Shown in pieces: positions 22,968 to 36,220 of a DNA stretch of 64,000 nucleotides (positions are counted from its first letter, which is position 1; each line of letters begins with the position of its first letter). Both the position numbers and the translations under genes were made by a program. The notes under the pieces are model-generated. The model was not told the origin of the DNA, did no database searches, and worked only from the letters and a program-made list of their open reading frames with translations. Source of the stretch: Siphonodentalium dalli (taxonomy: Eukaryota > Mollusca > Scaphopoda > Gadilida > Siphonodentaliidae); assembly GCA_032622095.1 (NCBI GenBank), contig CP136062.1, positions 140,326,351 to 140,390,350 on the forward strand. Direction: 5' to 3'.

Positions 22968-23282
22968 AGTATTCTGCTTAGGCCTCAACAGCTATGGGAG
23001 ACCAATGATCAGATTGCGGTTCCCCAGTTGAAGCTGGTGATGTTCACCCATTAGTTACCTCGATTATGCATTTTATCTTCTGCAAATTAGGGGATATAGA
23101 AACTGAACAAAAGGGAAAAAGTAACTAAAAACAATGTTAATTTGAGACTATAGATACTTCCCAGAAGATGAGACCTAAGCAGAATGAGGTCCCTAGATGG
23201 AGAATTTGGTGATGCTAGCATCACTAAATTCACCCTATGGGGACCACATTCTGCAAATGTCAGACACACTTTATTCAGTCTG
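22968..23282. mobile_element. Family F element, left hairpin missing
   Basis: The spacer (TTCTGCTTAGGCCTCAACAG) and right hairpin (GAGAATTTGGTGATGCTAGC and its inverse), then TGTCAGACACACT, are present. The left half is absent at the junction with family T. Confidence 0.65.
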
Positions 23283-23626
23283 GAGTGTTTTTTGTGCTTT
23301 CTTGAAAGTCATCACTGACAAATATTGCAATATATAATAGATTAAAAGTATTCTGAACTACGATGACGCATTGGCATGCTATAATATGATTTCAACTTGT
23401 TGCATTGAGGAATTAGTATTTACAAAGTTTGTTTGAGTTTCATTCCTACTTCAGCAGAGTCTTGTTGCGAACGGAATTTATCAATCTCATTTTAAAATCA
23501 TTGTGTTATTATTTCCTGGAGATCCCGTATAAATGTCCTGATGCGGCTCCATGCTTCTATAAATGGTTATTTTTCCAGACTAGTGTCTCTGATGCAAATT
23601 TTGTCGGGATTATTTCGCAATTTATG

Positions 23627-23727
23627 TTAACATTGGATTTATGCAAAAGGCTCCAGAATACAGGACTGCAGTTAATATGTGCAGTATACATAATATAGCC
23701 CATTGATAACTAGATACTCGATAAATG
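23627..23727 (+). repeat. Direct repeat, empty-site copy
   Basis: AACATTGGATTTATGCAAAA, then CTCCAGAATACAGGACTGCA, GTTAATATGTGCAG and ACTCGATAAATGG are continuous here. The second copy (23887-24447) carries the insertion at GTTAA. Confidence 0.85.
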
Positions 23728-23935
23728 GATTGTTATTTTTTATTCCCATTGGTTTGTAAGGATGTTCATTTAAAAATAAATACTTAGGTTCTCAGGCAGT
23801 TATATATGGAAAATTGGATGAGGGAGAGAGGATATTTATTTTTATTTTAAAATCAAAAAATTTAGGGATTAATAAATAATTTATAAATAACATTGGATTT
23901 ATGCAAACGGCTCCAGAATACAGGACTGCAGTTAA

Positions 23936-24395
23936 AGGCCCACTAATTTTCGAGTTGCCGATTATTTTTTTTATAGTGACTTAATATACGGTTTTAATAA
24001 CAATCTATGCCATAAAATATGATTAAAATACTATAATTCATCACTATTTGAAACATCTGTAAAAATAGAGAAATAGAAAACTGCTGAAATCATAGAATGA
24101 CTTCCCCCCCCCCTCTTTATCCCAGAATGCAACAGAATTCAAACTTTTTCAATGGAAGGGGAAGAACTTTATCTTTAATATATAGTTATTCCCCCTGCAT
24201 TGAAAATAATACTGTTTTTTACTGCAATCTAGATGACAAAACGCGTTGGCAACTCAACAAAACCAACATGTCCTCAGTTTATTACACCGGATAAGTTGAT
24301 AATACAATGTTTTGGAGCTTCCTCTTTCAAATGGTATATAATATGGCATATATTTTATATAATGTAATCTGGGGGTTCGAAAATTAAGTGGGCCT
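23936..24395. mobile_element. TTAA MITE with AGGCCCACT termini
   Basis: 460 bp. Termini AGGCCCACTAATTTTCGA and its inverse TCGAAAATTAAGTGGGCCT. Flanked by TTAA at 23932-23935 and 24396-24399. The neighbouring paralogous copy at 23627-23727 shows the uninterrupted site with a single TTAA. Non-coding. Confidence 0.9.
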
Positions 24396-24449
24396 TTAAT
24401 CTGTGCAGTATGCCACTTTAACACAAAGATAACTAGTTACTCGATAAAT

Positions 24450-24880
24450 AGCCTGGAAATAGTGTGTCTGACATTGGCAGAATGAGGTCCCCAGAATGTG
24501 AATTTAGTGATGCTATCCCGCAGGTTAGCATCTCCAAATTCACCCTCTGGGGACCTCATTCTGCTTAGGCTTTATCTTCTGGGAAGTATCTGTAGTCTCA
24601 AATTAACATTGTTTTTAGTTACTTTTTCCCTTCTGTTCAGTTTCTATATCCCCTAAATTGCAGAAGATAAAATGCATTATCATGGTGACTATTGGGTGAA
24701 CATCACCAACTTCAACTTCAATCTGATCCTAGTTTTCACATAGCAGTCGAGACCTCAGCAGAATGAGGTCCCCTACAGGGTGAATTTCGTGACTCTAGCC
24801 CGATGTGCGGGATAGCGTCACTAAATTCACCCTCTGGGGACATCATTCTGCAAATGTCAGTCACACTACTTCCAGGCTTG
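24450..24880. mobile_element. Two-hairpin MITE, family F
   Basis: GCCTGGAAATAGTGTGTCTG through the inverse near 24880. The intact spacer includes AACATTGTTTTTAGTTACTT, which serves as the empty site for the HINE-B insertion at 30914. Confidence 0.78.
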
Positions 24881-25680
24881 CTAGTATAAAAGCGTGCCAT
24901 GGAATGGTTTATTCTACCTCTTATTAAATGGTCAATTAAGGTTAATTGCCAGAATGAGTCGATCTGTACCTGAACGTATATGGCATATTTATTCATGGAT
25001 GCTTTCAGAAATTCATTGTGACCTTACTGGATGTGTAAAGAAATATATTTGAAAAAACTTTATGTGACAAAATAGTGTGAGGGTTAATTTCAACATAGTT
25101 TTTTCATCTGAAATCCACATAGCAGGCAGATGTTGGCACTGAAGGTTATATGGTATCAGACTGGAAATGAACATGGTCTGTGGTCCGATATGAAATGAAC
25201 ATGAATACGACTATAAGACTCGGAATGCAGGTGTTCAGCATGTGTCAATGGGGAAACTAACATAAAATATAGAAAAATAGACCAAATCTAAATTTTATTA
25301 AATTTCACATATTGAGGGCTGAGTTGAATGATACTGGCACTAAAAGTGTTATCTTTGCATGATGTGATTCCAATGCTTTCTCAACTGTTTGAAACCTCCA
25401 TCAGAATATCAACATTGAATTTTAATTGAAATTGAGCCTGTATGATTTATCTTTGAGATGAGTTCATTCTCTAACAAATGACTTCTCCCCTTTTAAAACT
25501 CTAGGCTCATCCCTGCTTGCATCTGGAGATTGATTGATTTTAAAATTTAAGCTCAACCATTGCCACAAATTGTGATGAAGTACATGTAACAATCGGGGAC
25601 TATAGACATAAGAATAGACAGAAAATGTATGGAGCTAAAATAGAAAACCAGCTTTCAAATTCTTATCTAAAAGCCTTTCT
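24881..25680. other. No gene recognised
   Basis: Intronic sequence; only a family S-like scrap (ACTTCTCCCCTTTT, CTCTAGGCTCATCCCTGC) at about 25480-25525. Confidence 0.45.
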
Positions 25681-25892
25681 ACAGTAAATAATTGACTCCT
25701 TAACCATGTGCAGCAGAATTATGGGTAACTTTTCAGGATTTAGTCGGAAATATGGCTTGTTGCCATCTATCAGAAAGCTCTGAGTGAGAGCTTTCTGATG
25801 AATGGCAACAAGCCATATTTCCAACTAAATCCTGAAAAGTTACCCATAATTCTGCTGTGGTTAAGGAGTCGATTATTTAGAGCATTACTGTA
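25681..25892. mobile_element. CAGTAATGCCC foldback, nearly complete
   Basis: The arms pair along almost the full length; the left arm lacks a few bases (ACAGTAAATAATTGACTCC). The centre is AAGCTCTGAGTGAGAGCTTT. It ends AGAGCATTACTGTA. Confidence 0.82.
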
Positions 25893-26873
25893 GCCACCTC
25901 CACAAGTATATTTTTAGGATAGACCAGGTCAGCCCTGTTAATTAGCAGAAATTTGCCAAGGCCAGAAATTTGTCCTTGGCTCAAAAGCCTAGAATCGGCA
26001 TAGCTGCATACATGTACTATGCAGTGCTGTACACATATACATGTAACTTCAGTTTACAATTGGTACTTTGGTTGGGTCTGTTATAAAATTGATAATTATC
26101 AAGATAATCCTTGTGCAGTTATCTTAGTCCTTGGCATTCAACAATTAACTGTTGCTGTCTGCAGACTTCCACAGTGCGACATTAAGGCAATGTATCCAGT
26201 AATTCGTTTCAATTTTGCACAAATCACAGGCAGGCTCTGAAATTTGCCTCGGCTTAAAAATAGCTGACAAAATTTCTTTATGCCTGGGCATTAGCCTTGG
26301 CTCAGCCAATAGCCATCGCTAATTAACAAGGTTGTCTGTGGTCATCATACTTGACAAACATGTAATATTTCCATTGTAATTTTCTCACCAAATTTCAGTG
26401 CGACTCACAGGGGACATGCAATTATGAAGTGACATGCTCAAATAATGACAATTCTTCGCAATATATCCCCTGATTTGACTTACATACATCTGCACTATGT
26501 TGGAGATCTGACAGGTCGATTTTAGAACGCTCATCCTGGGAATATTTCATTCATTCTGGTCATCTCCAAATTGTGTTAGTGTCAGCATTTCTTGCTTTGA
26601 TGGCATGAGTTCTGTTCACGAGTGACAATTATTTTCCGCTCTAATCCAAAATTAATTATCTTGAATGGTCTGTAAATCGTGAGTAATCTCATTGCTTCTC
26701 GCTGGTCAAAAACATTTAATTACATCAGGGATTTGCCAGTCTCTGAATGTGGGTTTGATCCTCATAAACATCCCTATAACCCATTCATCTGACAGAACGG
26801 TGTCACAGCCCTCAATCTAATATCTGATATAGTGATTCCCAGCTTTGTTTCTCCGTGACGTGTAACCCTTTCT

Positions 26874-27448
26874 CAGGGACCAGCCTAGAAGTTTCAAATT
26901 GGGAGAAGTCACTTCTTCCCATTTGCTTATTTAGGGAGAAGTGGGCTGTTATTATGGACAAGACTTCAAGTCATAATCGCTCTACAGTAATGCCCTAAAT
27001 AATCGATAATGCCCTAAATAATCGACTCCTTAACCACAGCAGAATTATGGGTAACTTTTCAGGATTTAGTCGTTAATATGGCTTGTTGCCATTCATCGGA
27101 AAGCTCTCAGTGAGAAAAATTACCCATAATTCTTCTGCAGTTAAGAAGTCGATTATTTAGGGCATTACTGTATTTAGGGAGAAGTCATAATCGCTCTAGT
27201 TCAGTTTGCACCCACACATCAACTTTCTATGATCCAATAAGTATTGTGCAATAAAAAAGCCCATTTATACATCCATTATAATGAGTAATATTAATTACAC
27301 CATTATAATCGGGGAATTACACTGATGTTTGAAAATATGTATACTGTTATATGAGAGAGAAATCACTTCTCCCAAGCACAAAAATAGGGAGAACTGGTTT
27401 AATTTTGGGAGAAGATGTCTCCCAAGTTGCCCTCTAGGCTGGTCCCTG
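26874..27448. mobile_element. hAT-like MITE, family S, with foldback inserted
   Basis: Termini CAGGGACCAGCCTAGAAG and CTCTAGGCTGGTCCCTG. Flanks CCCTTTCT (26866-26873) and CCCTTTCG (27449-27456) agree at 7 of 8 positions. Internal TTGGGAGAAGT/ACTTCTCCC motifs. A CAGTAATGCCC foldback lies at 26983-27172. Confidence 0.82.
26983..27172. mobile_element. CAGTAATGCCC foldback inside family S
   Basis: TACAGTAATGCCCTAAATAA to TTTAGGGCATTACTGTA. AATGCCCTAAATAATCGA is duplicated at the left tip, and the right arm has an internal deletion. Confidence 0.8.
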
Positions 27449-28036
27449 CCCTTTCGAGGATGCTGTTGATACGTTCTGTTATCTAGAATCCATCTTTGTT
27501 TCTCTGTGACAAGTAACCATTTCTGTGATACAGTCAAGCCTTTCTGTTATCTAGAATCCATCTTTTACTAAGTCATTATTTCTGCATGTACATGTATGTT
27601 GATTGATTTGAAGAAATAAGCAATGAAAATTTTGGAATAGAAATACTTTCTTATTTCTATGTAAATATAGGACACAGTCTTTCTCATTATAAGGAATTTG
27701 TTCCCAGAACAATTATTTTATCGTAGGTCCGTAGTTTGGTTGGTAATTAGATTGAAAGTATTCTAGAATTAGTATAATTGAGGACTTCAGTCTGAATATT
27801 ATAAAAGCCCATTTTTGCTTGTCAATTGTTTGTAAAGAGTCTAATACCGGGAAATTGCTTTACAAATTCATCAATGTTTTCCCACATATACAATGATTAT
27901 CACTGGTCCTGGAGACCTAGCTTCACTATTCGGAGTTGGGCTTATCAGCCAAGGATTTCCTGGGCTATGTTGGGATGGCCACAACGAACAGCTCTACATT
28001 TATCCACCACAGGCCTCAGTTGAATATCAAGTTTAA

Positions 28037-28275
28037 CACTTTCATGACTGGAGCTTCCTGAAGTTTTACGAAAACCCTTTGCCAATGCATTCTCTTATAT
28101 ATACGAGTCTCCCATGGGGAGCCTTGCATATATAAGAGAATACAGTGGCCTAACAATTACCTTGACCTTGTAAGCCAGTGCATTCTCTTATATGCAATGC
28201 TCCCTATGGGAGACTTGCATATATAAGAGAATACACTGGCACAGGGTCTTTAATGCTGCACCAGCACAGCTCCAA
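28037..28275. mobile_element. Paired-hairpin TTAA MITE, family W' (CTTTCATGACTGG termini)
   Basis: Follows TTAA at 28033-28036. Contains two hairpins of CCAATGCATTCTC type with inner stems CTCCCATGGGGAG and CTCCCTATGGGAG. The right terminus is decayed after CAGCACAGCTCC. Confidence 0.65.
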
Positions 28276-28284
28276 TCAAGAAAG

Positions 28285-28545
28285 GGTGAAATAACACTTT
28301 CTACACTGATTCTCCCAGGTTTACTTATCAAAGTATACATTGGAATGGTCTATTATTCATCTGGAGAGGTGTTCAGATAAAATTAGCAGACGACAGATAA
28401 TAAAAGTTTAGGAGAAGTCCTATTTATTGGTGGGAAATGTTCATGTACTAAGTCTATGGTCGTTTGTTGAACGTATTATCTGAACATTTCCAAAGGGAAC
28501 TACATGTACTCATCAATGAGTATTTAGTAAAGGAAGCGTTACAAT
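28285..28545. mobile_element. Family T fragment
   Basis: GATTCTCCCAGGTTTACTTA, the CATTGGAATGGTCTATTATT block, hairpin part with GTTTGTTGAACGTATTATC, and AACTACATGTACTCATCAAT are seen. Termini are degenerate. Confidence 0.6.
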
Positions 28546-28682
28546 CTCATTGCCTGAATGATTTTCTTTGATGAATTTCTTTTCTCTTCTACATGATTGT
28601 GGTTTTATGGATTTCTGATTGGAAGTTTTATGTTCTAATTTCATTATGATATCATGATTCCCAATCTCTATGATTTAATTTA

Positions 28683-28927
28683 ACACTGGAGCTTCCTGAA
28701 ATTTTTCAGAAACCCTGTGCCAATGCATTATCTTATGTATGCGAGTCTACCATTGGGAGCATCGCATATATAAGAGAATGCACTGGCTTAAAATTTCAAC
28801 ATAAATATTGTTTGGTCAATGTATTCTCTTATATATGTGAGGCTCCCTATGGGAGACTCGCATATATAAGAGAATGCATTGGCACAGGGTTTTCGCCAAA
28901 TTTCAGGAAGCTCCAGTCATGGAAGTG
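28683..28927. mobile_element. Paired-hairpin TTAA MITE, family W'
   Basis: TTAA flanks at 28679-28682 and 28928-28931. Two hairpins at about 28727-28788 and 28817-28883. GGAGCTTCCTGAAATTT at the left and AAATTTCAGGAAGCTCCAGT at the right are inverted. Confidence 0.8.
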
Positions 28928-29232
28928 TTAAGAGACCATGCCAAATGATGCCATGCTGGAGTGTAATTGAGAGTTGGATTATAAATTGAAAACATGGAAC
29001 CTTAGTATTAACAATTCCCATCTGTCTCATGCAAGTTTTATGTCCTGTGATGGCATTATATCAATTGAAGTGAAAACCTCCAGAGTGTTTATCCATTGAA
29101 TTTATGGTCTATGGTAAATTTTACGAAAAAATTGTCAGAATTAACCATTGAAGTCAAGGATAATTAGGATTTTATTTTTCAAACTTTTTTTTTGGTTTTA
29201 ATATTTTTATTTGGATCAATCATAAGAACATA

Positions 29233-29414
29233 TACAGTAATGCCCTAAATAATCGACTCCTTAACCACAGCAGAATTATGGGTAATTTTTCAGGATTTAG
29301 TCGGAAATATGGCTTTTCGATGAATGACAACAAGCCATATTTCCGACTAAATCCTGAAAAATAACCCAAAATTATGCTGTGGTTAAGGAGTCAATTATTT
29401 AGGGCATTACTGTA
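29233..29414. mobile_element. CAGTAATGCCC foldback
   Basis: TACAGTAATGCCCTAAATAA to TTTAGGGCATTACTGTA, with TA at both tips. Both arms are present and the centre is shortened. Confidence 0.85.
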
Positions 29415-29934
29415 CATGACATACACAGAGCAAGAAGGTATGGTTACAATTATGTGCAATTTACTGACATATATGTATCTTTCATGGGTTTTGTCAATCT
29501 CTTCCATGGGCATTTCTATAAAGGCGCATTTGGAGAAGCACAACTTGTTATGATTTGTTAGACATATCAAACTGATGGAAACATGTCTATTTTTGCTAAG
29601 AAATGAGAATTTGTTGAATTTCATGAAACAATGGACAACTTCATACTAATACTGTGCATTACACGTTCCAATTTGTATATAGCCCACTAATTATTCTGGA
29701 TGCCAGTTTAAGTATTACCATCCCTGGATAGGGGGCTTAAGTTCCAATTAATATTGATGCCATGTTAATCCTGATTTGCAGCTCAGATCGCTTCTTCATT
29801 AGGGTAATGGTAAAAGTGTCATATGACCCCTACGAACAGGTTGATAATGGGGAGACCCATAATTGCATTGCAAATTATGCAGACAGGAGTTGATGGGTAT
29901 TGAATGTGACTATGTTAATCCTTACTATTCTAGA

Positions 29935-30140
29935 TGGAATCTTCCATTACGTGATTAAAGTATACATTTGAATGGTCTATTATTCATCTGGAGGGGTATT
30001 CAGGAAAAATAAGCAGATGACAGATAATAAAAGTACTGAAGAAGGCCTATTTAATATTAATGGAGGAAAATGTTCAGTATGGCCTATGAACTTATTATCT
30101 GAACATTTTGAAAATGAATTACTTGTTAATGAGTATTTAA
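29935..30140. mobile_element. Family T fragment
   Basis: TGGAATCTTCCATTACGTGA, the TTTGAATGGTCTATTATTCA block, TTAATGGAGGAAAATGTTCA and the TTATTATCTGAACATTT motif are in family order. Termini are lost. Confidence 0.6.
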
Positions 30141-30814
30141 TAAAGAAGACAGGCTCCTGGTGGCTTCAATTAGCAATTAATTTTCTGCTTAATTTGCCAT
30201 ATACAAGAACACATTGTTATTTTTATTATTAAAATGGCAGACCTCTGAATCCATTTAGGTACTTTATGAATATTCATAGGGTTCTACATTACATTTTTGA
30301 GTGATTTGCGTGGGATGATGTCTGTATATATTTCATCAGTAAAATGCAGACATTATATATCTGCTTACCATAGTTCATTACACTCACTCACACAACAAAA
30401 ATCAATTTCAAGTAGGCTCGTGATCACCGGAAGCTAAAATATATTATAGATCTACTTCACTACCCAGATCAATTGATTTGTATTGGATACCGGAAATTAG
30501 AAGATATTAAGTTAATTAAATCTATAGTGGGAACTATGGAACATGTAAAATCATGTCATAATTCAGTGCTCAATGATAGTTTACGTAATAGTTGGCAGTA
30601 CCAGCTTAGTCTGCTTGCAACATTCTCTTAATGTTTTATCATAATCAGACTATGTTCTGAAGCTATGAGGTTGCTGTTTTAACTCAATTGATGTAGAGAA
30701 CCTCTTCCATTGGTCGTCTATAGCGCTTGAGTCCCTAAAATTTTCTCCAAATGACAATTTCTCGAAAAACACTCTGAAGGCTAATTTTTGTGGAATCATA
30801 GGAGTCTGCCAATT

Positions 30815-32032
30815 ATGGGCGAGGGGCTAGCATCACCAAATTCACTCTCTGGGGACATCATTCTGCTTAGGCCTCATTTTCTGTGAAGTATCTATAGTCT
30901 CAAGCTAACATTGTTAGCTCAACTTACTTTGTAAATTTGAGCTATTGCCATGGGTTGGCATCTGTCGTCCGTGTGTGCGTGTGTCCGTCAACAATTTCCT
31001 TGGGCGCGGGCTACAGGTCGTATCTTTGGTCTGATCTTTATGAAATTTGTCGTGAATGTTGTCATTGACATGTAGATGGGAACGAGTCATTTTGGGGTCA
31101 TTCGGCCAAAAAACATGGCCACTGGTGGCCATCTTGGATTTCAAAATTAAATCCATTGGCGCGGGCTACAGGCCATACTGTTTGTGTGATCATCATAAAA
31201 TTTGTCATGAATGTTGACATTACATGTAGATGGGAACGAGTCATTTTAGGATCCATCGGCCAAAAAACATGGCCGCTGCATGGTGGCCATCTTGGATTTT
31301 ACTCTTTGCATCACTAAATCCTTTGACACATCCCACAGATCACATCACTGATCCGATCATCACCAAACTTCATATGGATCATCGGGGTGACCTCTTGATG
31401 GGAACGAGTCATTTTGGGGTGATTCGGCAAAAAAATATGGCCACCAATGGCCATTTTGGATTTTACTCTTTGTATGACTAAATATTTCTAAAAAATCCAT
31501 TAGCATGGTTTATAGACCGATCTGTTTGTTTGATCTTCATGAAATTTGTCATGGATGTTGACATTGACATGTAGATGGGAACGAGTCATATTGGGGTCAT
31601 TCGGAAAAAAAACATAGCCACCGGTGGCCATTTTAGAATTTACTCTTTGCATCACTAATCCTTTGGCACACCCTACAGACCACATCCCTCCATGTACTGT
31701 CAACCATTAAATATTATTCCCCTACCTAAGTTGAGCTACAGTGTCATTGACACTTTCATTTTTAGTTACTTTTTCTCTTCTGGGAAGTTTCTATATCCGC
31801 TAATTTGCAGAAGATAAAATGCATAATCGAGGTGACTAACGGGTGAACATCACCAACTTCAACTGGGGAACTTCAATCTGATCCTAGGTCTCCTATAGCA
31901 GTTGATGCCTAAGCAGAATGAGGTTCCCAAAGGCTGAATTTGGTGATGCTAGCCCTTCATGCGGGATAGCATCACTAAATTCACCCTCTGGAGACCTCGT
32001 TCTGCAAATGACAGACACACTAATTGTAAGCT
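30815..32032. mobile_element. Family F element split by HINE-B
   Basis: Left remnant (GCTAGCATCACCAAATTCA to AACATTGT) and right part (TTTTTAGTTACTTTTTCTC, spacer, hairpin at 31913-32004) are separated by 30914-31764. The intact arrangement is at 24450-24880. Confidence 0.72.
30914..31764 (+). mobile_element. HINE-B element
   Basis: Begins TTAGCTCAACTTACTTTGTA and ends with the AGTGTCATTGACACT stem-loop plus TTCATTTTTAG. The core has tandem ~150-160-bp units with GGGAACGAGTCATTTTGGGG and CATGGCC...GGCCATCTTGGATTT. Comparison with 24602-24622 gives its insertion site in a T run. Confidence 0.7.
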
Positions 32033-33837
32033 TGAGTACACAGCATCACCCCAGGTCACTTGGTCAGATCTATTATATCGCACCAAGCTGTCCTGTTGTT
32101 TGGGTTAATTGGCAGCATGTTAACGCCAAATAAAATTATAGTCACACTAGGTACCAGCTTCCTTCATAATCAACCAGTAATTGAATAACAGGAATCATCC
32201 AGTCTCATCAATGCATACTTTGGTATAAACAGGGGCATTAACCGATTGGATCCATAAATTTATTGGCAGCTAACATTTTGGCTCTTGGTCTAAAAGTCTG
32301 CATCGATAGCCAAGAAATTATGCATTGAAATTTCATCTGTAAACTAGAAGCTATCTAGGTTAATACTTTGAAGGTGAACTTGATTATTAAGGCTTAATCA
32401 GCATGATCTATTAAAAAATGAAAATTATGTGGATTACATTGTTTGAAGTGATGAAGCCATTATTGTTCTTATCGATAACCATGGGAATATATACATGTAC
32501 ATATTCAAAGAACACTATTAATGACTATTTATATCCCTGTATCAACCTTGTAGAAGGTACAGTGTATATGAGAAGTGGCTTGTCCATGTACATGTACCTG
32601 TTGCAACATTGTCAATGCTTTTATTTTGATCAGACCAATGAGAATGATCAGACTTATTAGAGTTATTGCCCTTTTTTTACTTACAATTTTTTTGTTTGCA
32701 ACATGCCAACATACCAGCTGAACATAAATTCTTTCCCCCCTCCCCCCCCCCCACTTGTATTCCTAAATCTACAAAATCACACAGTACAGTTGCATCCTTC
32801 TGTGACTTCTATATCCTCCAATTTTCACTGTAAGTCCTAAGGCGACTCCTATTTAATTAGTTTGTTTATGAACCCGCTGACAACTTTTTTTACTGAAATT
32901 GCAACATAAACCAAAAACAAAACAAAATTGATTTGTTTTATTTTTAGTCATTGGTGTTCAGTTTATGTAAGAATTCTCACCAAACTCAGTCGTAATAGCA
33001 TGGGAAAATGAAAATATTTGAGATATTAAGATTTGCATTCATCAGGATCATGTGGAATAATCGGCTAGTTTTTTTTTATTATTATTATTTATAAATTTTT
33101 CCTTCTCCATCTAGAGTTTTTTCCCTGATGTTTGTAAACCATCTAATAAGATTGCTGTGGCCTGACCTCTTTTGTTATACATGAAGCAATGTCCAAAAAC
33201 AAATATAATCTTGAGAAGGCCAAAACCCCTTGCCCATAGTGATGAACCTATATGGGAAAACCACCATCGGCCGATTGTAAACGTCATGCAAAAAATTGAC
33301 CTTTGCTATGAATGAATTTCACCATAACTAGTTAACGACAAAGTAGATACGTTAAAACTGATTGTCTAACAAAATTAAATGCACAGCATACATTCACAGT
33401 TAGCGAAAAATTGCACATTTTAGGTCATTACATGTTTAAAATTTATGATAAAGTGGAGGGAATCATGTCATTGATGCTATCAGCCAGTAGATTTAATATA
33501 GCTCTTGACAAATGTGACTGTCATGCAACCTTCCACTATCACATGGTTGACTGCCAGACACAACCTTATGTGACATTGGCAAATTCAAGTCAACTATTTG
33601 ACTGATACTTACGACAATTAATAAAATTGTTAATTGTATCTTTCATTTCACCGTTTTCTTGCTTCTTTGGAACAAGCCAAAGAAATTATGTTCAAAGACA
33701 TTTGATTGTGATAGTCGGTATTAACAGCCCTTGAAATTAACATTTTGCTTCTATGGCATTGCATGAAATTCTATATTGGCTTCTACAGCTATTTCTATGG
33801 CATTGTCTTTTGCCATTGCTAATTTCGAGGGCTGTAT
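32033..33837. other. No gene recognised
   Basis: AT-rich intronic sequence; a C-rich run near 32737 and A/T simple tracts near 33072. Open frames here are short and unconvincing. Confidence 0.45.
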
Positions 33838-33992
33838 TACAGTAATGCCCTAAATCCTGAAAAATTACCCATAATTCTGCTGAGTGAGAGCTTTCCGATG
33901 AATGGCAACAAGCCACATTTCCAACTAAATCCTGAAAAATTACCCATAATTCTGCTGTGGTTAAGGAGTTGATTATTTAGGGCATTACTGTA
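33838..33992. mobile_element. CAGTAATGCCC foldback, left arm shortened
   Basis: TACAGTAATGCCCTAAATCC at the left, complete right arm to TTTAGGGCATTACTGTA. A segment of the left arm is missing. Confidence 0.8.
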
Positions 33993-34150
33993 CCATAATT
34001 TTTTATGACTTTTTTTGCCGATGCTGATTCTATGCTGATTATCCAAATATCGGTCAATGCCGATTGCCATTCCAGTTAATCTGTTTATATGCCCATCAGT
34101 ATTTCTGCCACCCCATGTTTTTCGTGAAAGCTGCAGCATTGAGAATGTCA

Positions 34151-34385
34151 TTAACCCTTTCTATACTAAATGGATTCTCCCACCAATTTGAAAAAGTATA
34201 CATCGGAATGGTCTATTATTCTTTTGGAGGGATACATGTACAGGTAATATAAGCAGACGGCAGATAATAAAAGTGCAGAAGGAGCCCTATTTATTCAGGG
34301 AAATGTTCAGATAATAAATTCAACAATTATTATTATCTGCACATTTCCTACAGGATATTACTCATCAATGACTGTTTAGTATGGA
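34151..34385. mobile_element. TTAA MITE, family T
   Basis: TTAACCCTTTCTATACTAAA, GGATTCTCCCACC, AGTGCAGAAGGAGCCCTATT, AATGTTCAGATAATAAATTC hairpin, ACTCATCAATGACTGTTTAG. Confidence 0.72.
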
Positions 34386-35334
34386 AATGGTGAATACAGA
34401 GTGCATGCAAAGAGTACTTCCGCTTCCAATTCCTGTCTTTAAATAAGATATGTGACAGACAGGATGATGTAAAATGATTTCCAATCAATCACGACAGATT
34501 ACTTTCTATCCTGAGAAGTTACGCTAAGCTGCAGTAATTTGCCGATGAACATTCACACATGATTTCTATGTAACATTTACATATATTGACAGTTCATTGG
34601 AACCCATCTCAAAGGTTTTTCTCACAGTGCTATAAGTTCGCTTATTTAAATCAATCTGTTTCTGAACCTAAAGACTTTGATCTAATCGCCTTCCATTAGT
34701 AAATCTGCTCTGAATTTTTGGGTTAATGCTTTATCCATTAATATCACAGTTTTCACTGCTTTCGATTTTAAGGAGGAATCCCATGAATTATACAAAAGGT
34801 CGACATGTTCAATGTATCAGAATTTTCTCAGATATTAACAGCACCCAGTAATTTAAAAAACAACCATATGTCATTTGTTGAACTTATGATCGGAACATTT
34901 CCCACCAATGAATAGGAATCCTTGTAATATAATCATGAATCTGAACACTATGTTTAACTTTAAACAGATGTTGCTCATTGCCTCATTTAAACTTCCAAAT
35001 TAAGTCTATTAATATAAATTAATTTTGAAAGGATGTGTAAGACTAGATATGTCGATAAATACACGAAATAAAGATCTACAGGCTTGTCTTCTCCATGACA
35101 GTGTTCCAGCCATTTTAAATTTTTCGCACAGTAGTGAGGGAAATGCTCTTTATTTTTACCTTGCCAGCAATACCCCAAATAAGGAATGCTCTATATTTAT
35201 CTGTGCTATTACTCGATTAAGTCTGCTGTGTCATAAAGTCTGTATAAGAATATTTAATTTATTTTTCAATGTATTTTTATCCTCAGAACGGACCGCAATG
35301 TATTAACCAAAGCAAGCATAATTTTATGCTTTGA

Positions 35335-35540
35335 CCCATTCTATACTAATTGGTTTCTCCCAGTCAGTTATAAAAGTGTAAATTGGAAATGTTAAAAGCA
35401 GACAACAGATAAATAATAGTGCGGAAAGAGCCCTATTTATTGAGGGAAATGTTTAGATAATAAGTCAACAAATGACTTATTATCTGAAAATTTCCTATGG
35501 GATAACAACTCATCATTGATGCTTTTATAGAAAGGTTTAA
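35335..35540. mobile_element. Family T element
   Basis: CCATTCTATACTAATTGG at the left, AGTGCGGAAAGAGCCCTA, GATAATAAGTCAACAAATGA hairpin, ACTCATCATTGATGC at the right. Diverged termini. Confidence 0.65.
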
Positions 35541-35554
35541 AATAGATTTACATG

Positions 35555-35731
35555 TACAGTAATGCTCTAATTAATCGACTTCTTAACCACAGCAGAATTA
35601 TGAGTAACTTTTCAGGATTTAGTCGAGAGCTTTCCGATGAATGACAACAAGCCATATTTCCAACTAAATCCTGAAAAGTTACCCATAATTCTTCTGTTGT
35701 TAAGGATTCGATTAATTAGAGCATTACTGTA
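35555..35731. mobile_element. CAGTAATGCCC foldback
   Basis: TACAGTAATGCTCTAATTAA to TTAATTAGAGCATTACTGTA; TA at both ends, centre deleted on the left arm. Confidence 0.82.
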
Positions 35732-36220
35732 GCTTGCTATTATTTCATGAAGGTAGGTGAATTGATCCATCGCAGTCAGCTGGTTAAACTGAGATGGACC
35801 TCACATTGTTTTCACAGACAACATGCCTTCAGTGATGACTAAAGTGGACAGCAAACTATTGATTCTATCGGAATCTGGTCTGAAGGTGCCAAGTTTGTCA
35901 AATTGAAGATGTTTGCACTCAGAAATAATTTCTAGCCAGTACTTGAGAATGATGACATTTATGAGTAGACAATGTTCTATATCGTAGTAGACCTGTACTG
36001 TTGTACTTCCAGTACATACGATGCTGTACTTTTGTACTTCCAGTACATACAGCATTAGTAAATTATTCTAACTAAGATCTCAAGCTTAGTAACATGCACT
36101 TCAGCCTGTGGAAAAAATATTAAACATATATAAATTCCCTCCTTGAATAACATTGAAATTTGCCGTCTTATTCAATTATTTAATTCTTTATATACTAAAT
36201 GGATTCTCCCAGGCAGTTAA

